DNA from: an uncultured bacterium
GTDB taxonomy: Bacteria; Verrucomicrobiota; Kiritimatiellia; RFP12; UBA1067
Length of the DNA stretch: 5,498 nucleotides
Direction: 5' to 3'
NCBI GenBank assembly: GCA_946401765.1
Contig: CAMIVJ010000221.1
Span: 1 to 5,498 of the forward strand
Position 1 is the stretch's first letter, and each line of letters opens with the position of its first letter. Made by a program: the position numbers and the translations under genes. The notes below the pieces were generated by a model that did not search any database, was not told where the DNA came from, and worked only from the letters and a program-made list of their open reading frames with translations. This document shows, piece by piece, positions 1 to 5,498 of the stretch.

Positions 1-1131
1 GGCGCGCCGGACGACAACCGCCAGTCGCTCTACTTCATCACGAAGTCGATGACCGAGGATGGACGCTTCCTCCTCTTCAACTACACTGTCGGCAACGAAA
101 AAAAGCCGAAGCGCAGCCCGAAGATACTGATGGTCGCCGACCTCCTCAACGACACGGTGAAGCCCGTCGCCCGGGCGGAGAAAATCAGCCGCGAGAACAT
201 CGAGAGCCGCACGCCGTTCGTGGGAGATCCCTTCATCGAGTGCAAGGAAAACTATATCGTGTTCGGAAGCCCCAAGCTCGGCGGGTTCTTCCGCTGCGAC
301 CTCGCCGAGCCGTCGAAGGCCGTCAAGCTGTGCGGACTTCCGAAGGGACTTGACGACGGCGAATACAAGGCCGATCGCTACTACACGCATCTCACGCTCA
401 CGAAGGACAGAAAGCGCGCGTTCCTAGACACGTCGCTTGTGAACGCCGCCGGGAAGCGCCGCTGGGTGCAGGGGATGCTGGACCTCGCAACAGGTGATTT
501 CGACAAGTGGGGCGAGACTCCGTTCTGCTGCAACCACGGGCAGGTCAACCCGGCGGACGACACGCTTGCGATGTGCGCCTGGGAGGCGTGCTGGGAGAAG
601 GACGGACAGGAATACCGGAAAAAGACCGGCTGGTATCCGCGCATGTGGCTGATGCGCAAGGGCTGGCGCGAAATGATCCCCGCGAAGGACCGCAACTTCG
701 CCTCGCACGAGATATGGGACGACGACGGCAAGGGCTTCAGCTGGTGCGGACGGCCTGGCGACTACGTGTACCACCATGACCTTGCGACGGGCAAGCAGGA
801 GCGGTGGTGCGGCATAAGCGGCGCAAGGCACAACTATATTTCGCCCGACAAGAAATACGTCGTGTGCGACGATGCGCCGGAGAGGTGGTGGCGCGGTTGC
901 AAGTGGCGCGTCGGGTTCTGGAACCGCGAGACGGGAAAACACGTGTGGCTTTACTCGACGCGCCCCGCGCTCATGCCGCAGGATAACCAGAGCAGGTTGC
1001 ATCCCGATCCGCATCCGCACTTCGTCATGAACGCGAAGTACGTCGTGTGCACCGCAAACAATGCCGACGGGCACATGGATCTTTACGTGACGCCAGTCGC
1101 GCAGATGGTGAAGATGACAAGTGCGGAATAA
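1..1131 (+). CDS. Oligogalacturonate lyase-like (PL22-type) beta-propeller protein, 5'-truncated
   Basis: The frame is open from base 1 without a start, so the N-terminus lies outside the window; 376 residues are visible. The first Met (base 49) sits inside a conserved propeller strand and is not a convincing start. Counting from that Met, repeated blade motifs of the 'F-x-x-D-G-K-x-x-x-F/V' kind occur: MTEDGRFLLF (1-10), NHGQVNPADDTLAMCAWE (162-179), SHEIWDDDGKGFSWCG (219-234), RHNYISPDKKYVVCD (260-274) and HPHFVMNAKYVVCTAN (322-337). Their order matches oligogalacturonate lyase (PL22), where 'NHVQFSP', 'HEFWSPDG', 'HFNVSPDG' and a final His-x-His are typical. Known PL22 enzymes are Mn-dependent lyases that cleave short unsaturated pectic oligomers. 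H220 fits the catalytic base, and H261, H322 and H324 fit metal ligands. The usual Gln ligand is not obvious; H318 or D320 is nearby. The protein is Trp-rich (280-300). The substrate may therefore differ from pectin. Family fold is likely; true lyase activity is uncertain. Confidence 0.72.
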   Translation, partial: GAPDDNRQSLYFITKSMTEDGRFLLFNYTVGNEKKPKRSPKILMVADLLNDTVKPVARAEKISRENIESRTPFVGDPFIECKENYIVFGSPKLGGFFRCDLAEPSKAVKLCGLPKGLDDGEYKADRYYTHLTLTKDRKRAFLDTSLVNAAGKRRWVQGMLDLATGDFDKWGETPFCCNHGQVNPADDTLAMCAWEACWEKDGQEYRKKTGWYPRMWLMRKGWREMIPAKDRNFASHEIWDDDGKGFSWCGRPGDYVYHHDLATGKQERWCGISGARHNYISPDKKYVVCDDAPERWWRGCKWRVGFWNRETGKHVWLYSTRPALMPQDNQSRLHPDPHPHFVMNAKYVVCTANNADGHMDLYVTPVAQMVKMTSAE

Positions 1132-1144
1132 GGTTGGGTGGGCA

Positions 1145-4100
1145 ATGAAGAACGCGGTGCTTGTGATTGGACTGGCTGTGTGCGGGCAGCTGACGGCGGG
1201 GACGTGCGTGATGGAGTCCGCGCGGAAGATTCCGCTCGTGAAGGAGGCGGACGTGCTTGTGGTGGGCGGATCGTCGGGTGCGGTTTCGGCGGCGCTCGCA
1301 GCGAAGTTCGCCGGAGCGTCCGTATATCTCGTCGCGCCGCGTCCGTACCTTGGCGAAGACATCGCGGGCACGCTGCGGCTCGGCCTCGCGGACGGCGAGA
1401 CGCCTGACGCCGAGCTCGCGCAGGAACTGTGGCTAGACCGTTCGACCACGGTGCCATTTGCCTACAAGGCCGACGCGCCCTCCATCGCTCCGCATCTGGA
1501 CAAGAACAACACGATCCTCTCCGACGGCAAGGCCGACGACGTAGTTCACGGCTCGGTGCAGTACGACGTGCCCAAGGTGAAGATCAACATGGACTTCGGC
1601 GAGGATCGGCTCGTGGAGTCTGTGGAGCTTGTGAGCTTCACGCGCAAGGACGACTTCGCCGTGGCGAGCGCACGCCTCGTCACGAGCACGGACGGCAAGA
1701 ACTGGTCGAGTCCCGTCCAGCTTCAGCAGGTTTCTGGCGGTACGGGGTACCAGATTTGGCGGGCGCCGCTCAGCGGGAAACTCATCCGATACGTTGGCCT
1801 CGCGGCGTTTCGCGGCGAAGGATGCAAGCGGATGCTGCTTGGCGAGATCACGTTCCGCACGGATGGCTGGGCGCGCCTACGCATCCCCACGCCGCTCATG
1901 GTGAAGCAAACGTTCGACCGCGCGCTGCTCACGAACGGTGTGGAGTTCATCACGGGATCGTACGTGACGGACGTTCTGCGCGACAAATCGGGCGCGGTTG
2001 CGGGCGTTGTGATCGCGAACCGCAGCGGACGCCAGGCCGTCAAGGCGAAGACAATCGTCGACGCCACTGAACGCTCGACGGTGGCGCGCCTCGCGGGTGT
2101 GCCGTTCACGCCATATCCCGTGGGCGAGCATGCCTTCACGCGTATCGTCATTTCGCTGGACCGTCCAGAGGCGCCTGGCATGACGACGCGTCTTCTCCCG
2201 GGCGAGTACCGCACCAGCGGGCGTGGCATTCGCAGCAAGACTGGCCGAGCATGGGAATGCACGATGAAGATACCGATGAAGGACGGATCATTCGCATCCT
2301 TTGCCGAAGCCGAGCAGATCGCGCGAGACCGCACGTTCACGAAAGGGTTGCTGGATTCGGCCGACATGCTTTTCCAGGTGCCGCCGGACCGCGCAGCGGG
2401 CAGCGTGCCGCACGTGTTCGTGCTGGGGTGGGGAATGCGTCCGCTTGCGTTCATGCGAAAGGGCGCAGAGGTGGGCGCATCCGCCGCGCGCGATGCGGCG
2501 GCTCGCCGTCGGGGAAGCGAAACTCTTGTCGCTTCTCGTAGGCTTGAAGCGGCGGGGGCGCCGATTTCCAGATTTGAGATATGCGAAGCGTTGAATGGTC
2601 TGCGTCCGTTCGACAAAGGATTGCCCACGGTCGAATCGCCTGCGGGGCCGTTGCCCGTCCTGGGCGAATATGACGTTGTGGTGGTGGGTGGCGGCACGGC
2701 CGGCGCGCCCGCGGGCATCGGCGCGGGAAGGCGCGGAGCGAAGACGCTCATCGTGGAATACCTCTACGGACTTGGTGGCGTGGGGACTCTCGGCATGATA
2801 GGAAAATACTGGTACGGCAACCGCGTGGGTTTCACATCAGAGCACGACAAGGGAGTGAAGGAGCTTGGCGCGGCGGTGCATGTGGTCGGCAAGCGCGAAT
2901 GGTGGCGGCGCGAGAACCGCGCGGCCGGCGTTGAGATGTGGTTCGGCGCGATGGCGTGCGGCGCGGTGGTGCGGGAGGGCCGCGTGGCGGGCGTGGTGGT
3001 GGCGACGCCACAGGGGCGCGGCGTGGTGCTTGCGAAGGATGTGGTGGACGCGACTGGCAACGCAGACATTGCGGCCGCCGCGGGCGCGCGCTGCGAGTTT
3101 CTTGGCGCTGGCGAGATTGCGCTTCAGGGTGCCGGCCTCTCCGAGCGCCGTCTCGGCGAGAGCTACATCAACTCCGACTGGGGCTACGTGAACGACGGCG
3201 ACGCGGTTGACCAGTGGCTCTTCTCCGTGCGTGGGCGCATGGGCGCGTCGAAAGGCACGTGGGACGTTTCGCAGGCGACTGAAAGCCGCGAACGCCGCCG
3301 CATCGTGGGCGCGGTCGTGGTGTCGCCGCTCGACGTGGTGAACGAGCGCACGTTCCCCGACACCATCGTTCAGGGTCGCAGCGACTTCGACAGTCACGGT
3401 CCGTCCATCGCCGACATCTGCTACGTAAGCGAGGCGAATGGGAAGAAGATCTACGGCGTGAACGTGCCGTACCGCGCGATTCTGCCGGAGAAGTTGGACG
3501 GTCTCGCGGTGGTAGGCCTTGGCATAAGCGCGCACCGCGACGCGCAGCCGCTCATGCGCATGCAGCCGGATGTGCAGAACGCGGGCTATGCGGCAGGCGT
3601 GGCGGCGGCGATGGCCGCCGAGAAGGGTACGGAGCTGCGCGCGATCGACGTGAAGGCGCTCCAGCGGCACCTTGTGGAGAAGGGCGTGATTCCGGAGGAG
3701 GTCCTCTCGTGGGAGGACAATGCGGGCGTGGACGCGGAGCGCATGCTTGCGGCGGTGCGCGACATGGGCGATGGCTACAAAGGCGTTTCCATCGTTCTTT
3801 CCGACCCCGAGCGCGCCGTGCCTGCGCTGCGCGCCGCCTATGCGAAGGCGAAGACCCCGAGCGCGCGACTCGTGTACGCGCACGTGCTTGGCATCCTCGG
3901 CGACGCGACGGGCGCAGAGACTCTTGCAAGGCAGGTGAGCGGACGCGATGCGCCGATCAAGATCAACGTGCATGGGCTTTCGGCGTTCGGGCGGCGGATG
4001 AGCGAGCGCGACAGCCTGATCGTGGCGCTCGGGCGCACTCGCAGTCCGCTCGCGCTAGGGCCTCTTCTCGCCGAACTTGCGAAGGTCGACGCGAACACGC

Positions 4101-4420
4101 AGCTAGCGCATGTGCGCGCGCTCGCGCTTGCGCTGGAGGCGTTGCGAGAGCCTCGTGCCGCGCCGGCGATCGCGGAGGTGCTCGCGAAGCCGGGAGTGTC
4201 CGGCTGGGCACGTACTGGTGCGGCGGCCGTGACGCCGTCCGGCGGATTCGGCTCGAGCAACGAAAACAGGCGCTGCCTGCGCGAGCTGCACCTCGCCCGC
4301 GCGCTCTACGCGTGCGGCGACCACGAGGGCGTGGCGAGGAAGATATTCGAGGCCTACGCCGCAGATGGACGCGGCGTCTTCGCGCTCCACGCGCGTACGG
4401 TTCTTGGACGTCGGCAATGA
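1145..4420 (+). CDS. Secreted FAD-dependent oxidoreductase with two tandem FAD_oxidored modules, discoidin-like insert and HEAT-like tail
   Basis: The product has 1091 residues from the ATG at 1145; a GTG at 1121 in the same frame would add 8. I prefer the ATG because it begins directly with a Sec-type signal peptide (MKNAVLVIGLAVCGQLTAG). The Shine-Dalgarno is weak (AAGG near 1130). Domains from the ATG: first Rossmann beta-alpha-beta about 35-64 (GGSSGA loop 41-46); discoidin/F5-8C-like beta-sandwich about 115-240 (ILSDGKADD, then STDGKNWSSPV, then IRYVGLAAF); remainder of module 1, including TIVDATERSTVARLAG (303-318) and a terminal GWGMRP...GASAARDAAARR helix (428-455). The second, canonical module starts at EYDVVVVGGGTAG (508-520), with Glu538 ending strand 2, VVDATGNADIAAAAG (633-647) and the C-terminal FAD motif GLGISAHRDAQPL...GYAAGVAAAMA (791-825). 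Residues 882-1091 are Ala/Leu-rich helical pairs resembling HEAT repeats. FAD binding is expected in module 2. The substrate is unknown; the lyase-like neighbour hints at carbohydrate-linked chemistry. Confidence 0.85.
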   Translation: MKNAVLVIGLAVCGQLTAGTCVMESARKIPLVKEADVLVVGGSSGAVSAALAAKFAGASVYLVAPRPYLGEDIAGTLRLGLADGETPDAELAQELWLDRSTTVPFAYKADAPSIAPHLDKNNTILSDGKADDVVHGSVQYDVPKVKINMDFGEDRLVESVELVSFTRKDDFAVASARLVTSTDGKNWSSPVQLQQVSGGTGYQIWRAPLSGKLIRYVGLAAFRGEGCKRMLLGEITFRTDGWARLRIPTPLMVKQTFDRALLTNGVEFITGSYVTDVLRDKSGAVAGVVIANRSGRQAVKAKTIVDATERSTVARLAGVPFTPYPVGEHAFTRIVISLDRPEAPGMTTRLLPGEYRTSGRGIRSKTGRAWECTMKIPMKDGSFASFAEAEQIARDRTFTKGLLDSADMLFQVPPDRAAGSVPHVFVLGWGMRPLAFMRKGAEVGASAARDAAARRRGSETLVASRRLEAAGAPISRFEICEALNGLRPFDKGLPTVESPAGPLPVLGEYDVVVVGGGTAGAPAGIGAGRRGAKTLIVEYLYGLGGVGTLGMIGKYWYGNRVGFTSEHDKGVKELGAAVHVVGKREWWRRENRAAGVEMWFGAMACGAVVREGRVAGVVVATPQGRGVVLAKDVVDATGNADIAAAAGARCEFLGAGEIALQGAGLSERRLGESYINSDWGYVNDGDAVDQWLFSVRGRMGASKGTWDVSQATESRERRRIVGAVVVSPLDVVNERTFPDTIVQGRSDFDSHGPSIADICYVSEANGKKIYGVNVPYRAILPEKLDGLAVVGLGISAHRDAQPLMRMQPDVQNAGYAAGVAAAMAAEKGTELRAIDVKALQRHLVEKGVIPEEVLSWEDNAGVDAERMLAAVRDMGDGYKGVSIVLSDPERAVPALRAAYAKAKTPSARLVYAHVLGILGDATGAETLARQVSGRDAPIKINVHGLSAFGRRMSERDSLIVALGRTRSPLALGPLLAELAKVDANTQLAHVRALALALEALREPRAAPAIAEVLAKPGVSGWARTGAAAVTPSGGFGSSNENRRCLRELHLARALYACGDHEGVARKIFEAYAADGRGVFALHARTVLGRRQ

Positions 4421-4432
4421 ATGTACAAACAG

Positions 4433-4438
4433 AAAGGA
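4433..4438 (+). promoter_or_regulatory. Ribosome binding site for the RNase gene
   Basis: AAAGGA lies 10 nt before the ATG at 4449 in the 28-bp gap that follows the oxidoreductase stop. It supports the 4449 start, which also gives a clean signal peptide. No promoter-like element is visible in this short gap, so the RNase may be read from a transcript that starts further upstream. Confidence 0.6.
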
Positions 4439-4448
4439 TCATTAGACG

Positions 4449-4934
4449 ATGAAGAAGAAAATGATGCAGCTAGGCGCCGTGATGCTGGCCGTAGGCCTTG
4501 CGTTAACGGCTGTGGGCGCGCGGCATGGCGCCGCGGCGCAGAGTTCCAGGGTTCGGCCGGCAGAGGTGAAAACCGTCGCCAAAGTCGTAGAGGTGGCAAA
4601 AGACGGGGAATACACCAGCAAGGACGAAGTGGCCGCATACGTGCGCAAGTTTTCCGGTGCGTTGCCGAAGAACTTCATCACGAAGCGCCAGGCCCGCGAA
4701 CTCGGCTGGCAGGGTGGCCCGCTAGAGCCATACGCGCCAGGCAAGTCGATCGGCGGCGACAGGTTTGGAAACTACGAGCGTCGGCTCCCGGCGCTGAACG
4801 ATGGATTCTACAAGGAATGCGACATCGACACCAAGGGCAGGCCCAGAGGCGCGAAGCGGCTCGTATTCACGTCGAAAGGCAAGCGCATCTACTATACCGA
4901 CGACCATTATCGTACATTCAAGGAGGTCAAATGA
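4449..4934 (+). CDS. Secreted barnase-type guanyl-specific ribonuclease
   Basis: The 161-residue product has a Sec signal peptide (MKKKMMQ, hydrophobic stretch 8-23, likely cleavage near AAA-Q at 30/31), a short linker and a barnase domain from about 52 to the end. It aligns almost without gaps to Bacillus amyloliquefaciens barnase over LPKNFITK (72-79), APGKSIGGDRF (96-106), ECDID (123-127) and DDHYRTF (151-157). All catalytic residues are present: K79 (barnase K27), E123 (E73, general base), R133 (R83), R137 (R87) and H153 (H102, general acid). In the guanine-recognition loop N108 and E110 are kept, but barnase R59 is replaced by Y109. The family cleaves RNA after G through a 2',3'-cyclic phosphate. 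The protein is probably exported to act on foreign RNA or as a toxin against competitors. The barstar-like inhibitor gene follows directly with an ATGA overlap, as expected for a lethal RNase. The family is very clear; the ecological role is inferred. Confidence 0.96.
   Translation: MKKKMMQLGAVMLAVGLALTAVGARHGAAAQSSRVRPAEVKTVAKVVEVAKDGEYTSKDEVAAYVRKFSGALPKNFITKRQARELGWQGGPLEPYAPGKSIGGDRFGNYERRLPALNDGFYKECDIDTKGRPRGAKRLVFTSKGKRIYYTDDHYRTFKEVK
4920..4926 (+). promoter_or_regulatory. Perfect Shine-Dalgarno for the barstar-like gene, inside the RNase coding end
   Basis: AAGGAGG, followed by T, is a full anti-Shine-Dalgarno match 4 nt before the ATG at 4931. It is embedded in the RNase codons for Lys-Glu-Val just before the stop. 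It decides the inhibitor start and is clearly stronger than the AAAGGA site of the RNase, which should favour inhibitor over toxin synthesis. Confidence 0.85.
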
Positions 4935-5209
4935 AAAGCAATTCGAGCAATCCGAAAAAGAAAGTGTTCACCGTCGATCTCACCGGCGTGAGAAGCGCCG
5001 CGAGGATGCATGCGGCGATAGCAGGCGCGCTGCCGCTGCCAGAGCACTACGGACGCAATCTTGACGCCTTCTACGACGTCCTCACCGAATACGGCGGCAA
5101 CTGGAAGATCGTTTTCAAGCACGCCGGCGCAGTGGCGAGAGGCCTGCGCGCCGTCTGCGCGGATGCGATGACAGAGACGCCGGGCCTCGAGATCGTGTTC
5201 GAGCCTTGA
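4931..5209 (+). CDS. Barstar-type ribonuclease inhibitor
   Basis: The 92-residue product has no signal peptide and is therefore cytoplasmic. It matches barstar (89 residues) over the binding helix: LPEHYGRNLDAFYDVLTEY (36-54) against barstar LPEYYGENLDALWDCLTGW. D45 and D49 correspond to barstar D35 and D39, the main acidic contacts to the RNase active site. Y29 is replaced by His39, W38 by Tyr48, W44 by Tyr54 and E76 by Asp78. A short beta strand ends the protein (LEIVF, 86-90). The start is the ATG at 4931, overlapping the RNase stop as ATGA, with a perfect Shine-Dalgarno upstream. The same frame is open from 4421, but that stretch only shadows the RNase gene. The expected role is to bind and block the neighbouring RNase before export. 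Ser/Lys-rich residues 2-11 extend past the barstar core. Confidence 0.94.
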   Translation: MKSNSSNPKKKVFTVDLTGVRSAARMHAAIAGALPLPEHYGRNLDAFYDVLTEYGGNWKIVFKHAGAVARGLRAVCADAMTETPGLEIVFEP

Positions 5210-5233
5210 CTCTAAGGGATGTAAAAAAGATTG

Positions 5234-5243
5234 CTGGGCCCAG
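5234..5243 (+). other. Perfect 10-bp palindrome in the gap after the inhibitor gene
   Basis: CTGGGCCCAG lies in the 60-bp, relatively AT-richer gap (5210-5269) between the inhibitor stop and the phosphatase start. It has no loop and is followed only by TTT, so it is not a convincing terminator. It could be a small operator or chance. Nothing else clear is seen in the gap apart from a start-stop pair (ATG TAA, 5219-5224) just after AAGGG. Confidence 0.3.
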
Positions 5244-5269
5244 TTTCAGATGGGAAATCCTGTTGCGTT

Positions 5270-5498
5270 ATGATAAAGATTCTGTTTCTGTGCCACGGGA
5301 ACATTTGCCGGTCGCCGATGGCGGAGTTCGTGATGAAGGAACTCGTCAGAAGGGCGGGCAGGGGCGACATCGTGGTCGAGTCCGCCGCGCTGCACACAGA
5401 CGAGATCGGGAGCGACATCCACTACGGCACCCGCAGGAAGTTACTGGCAGAGGGAATCCCGTTCGCGCCGCGTCGCGCATGGCTGCTGAATGCCGCGA
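5270..5498 (+). CDS. Low-molecular-weight protein tyrosine phosphatase, 3'-truncated
   Basis: The first 76 residues are visible; the gene runs off the window end. The N-terminus MIKILFLCHGNICRSPMAEF is the LMW-PTP phosphate-binding loop: nucleophile C8 and R14 form the C-x5-R signature, with the second conserved Cys at 13 and Ser at 15. The later segment SAALHTDEIGS...RRKLLAEGIPF (38-64) follows the pattern of bacterial LMW-PTPs ('SAATS..E.GNP....ARRKLAEHGI'). The usual ARQ turn after it reads AWL here (69-71). The catalytic Asp loop lies outside the window. Enzymes of this family dephosphorylate tyrosine kinases of polysaccharide export and other targets; the target here is unknown. The ATG at 5270 is chosen because it gives the standard family N-terminus; the upstream in-frame stop is at 5222. 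The ribosome site is weak (GGGAAA at 5252-5257). Confidence 0.93.
   Translation, partial: MIKILFLCHGNICRSPMAEFVMKELVRRAGRGDIVVESAALHTDEIGSDIHYGTRRKLLAEGIPFAPRRAWLLNAA

Noticed and set aside
1121..1144. GTG start at 1121 for the oxidoreductase
   Set aside because: It would place eight residues, including charged ones, before a clean signal peptide and would overlap the upstream gene. The ATG at 1145 is preferred, although the ribosome site is weak for both.
424..1449. Long antisense open frame (341 codons) across the lyase-like and oxidoreductase genes
   Set aside because: It spans two well-supported sense genes, has Ser/Pro/Arg/His-rich low-information translation and no recognisable domain. 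Long antisense frames are expected in GC-rich coding DNA.
1723..2751. Antisense open frame of 342 codons inside the oxidoreductase gene
   Set aside because: The translation is Ser/Arg/Pro-rich with no domain, and the sense strand encodes conserved FAD motifs throughout.
2837..3973. Antisense open frame of 378 codons inside the oxidoreductase gene
   Set aside because: The translation is His/Arg/Ala-rich and without motifs; it is the complement of a conserved coding region.
3709..4452. Same-strand overlapping open frame of 247 codons at the oxidoreductase 3' end
   Set aside because: It is Arg/Ala-rich and motif-free, out of frame with the HEAT-like tail, and explained by GC-rich codon bias.
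4421..4930. Upstream extension of the barstar frame, open from 4421
   Set aside because: This part shadows the RNase gene and is Arg-rich. The barstar fold, the perfect Shine-Dalgarno and the ATGA overlap fix the start at 4931.
5234..5254. Possible rho-independent terminator after the inhibitor gene
   Set aside because: The palindrome has no loop, the alternative CCCA/TGGG stem is only 4 bp, and there is no run of Ts.
5269..5274. TATGAT as a -10 promoter box
   Set aside because: It overlaps the phosphatase start codon itself, so it cannot drive a transcript carrying that start, and no suitable -35 box stands at the right distance.

Overview
The window is GC-rich (roughly 60-65% by eye) bacterial DNA. 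Every supported gene lies on the + strand, and the genes are packed tightly. The two large genes suggest a polysaccharide-degrading bacterium of the PVC group, such as Kiritimatiellota, Lentisphaerota or Verrucomicrobiota. These are an oligogalacturonate-lyase-like beta-propeller and an exported FAD oxidoreductase carrying a discoidin-like insert and a HEAT-like tail. The assignment is inference from domain style and composition; there is no rRNA or other marker gene here.

Layout. Positions 1-1131 hold the 3' part of a gene for an oligogalacturonate-lyase-like (PL22-type) protein that is already open at base 1. Positions 1145-4420 hold a very large secreted FAD-dependent oxidoreductase made of two tandem FAD_oxidored-type modules. 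The first module looks degenerate at its nucleotide-binding loop. Positions 4449-4934 encode a secreted barnase-type guanyl-specific ribonuclease in which every catalytic residue can be aligned. Positions 4931-5209 encode its barstar-type inhibitor, overlapping by ATGA and preceded by a perfect Shine-Dalgarno sequence inside the RNase gene. A 60-bp gap follows, and then the start of a low-molecular-weight protein tyrosine phosphatase gene (5270 onward), cut off by the window end.

How the genes may work together. The first two genes are adjacent (13 bp apart, or overlapping if the GTG start is used) and are plausibly co-transcribed parts of an envelope or carbohydrate-related locus. The RNase and inhibitor form a self-contained toxin/immunity pair: the RNase is exported by a signal peptide, while the inhibitor has none and protects the cytoplasm. 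The 28-bp gap before the RNase means read-through from the oxidoreductase gene is possible, but a functional link between the two is not shown. The phosphatase is probably unrelated.

The most interesting points are the intact barnase/barstar pair with matched substitutions at its predicted interface, and the two-module oxidoreductase with an apparently decayed first dinucleotide-binding loop. I see no mobile element, CRISPR array, tRNA or rRNA.
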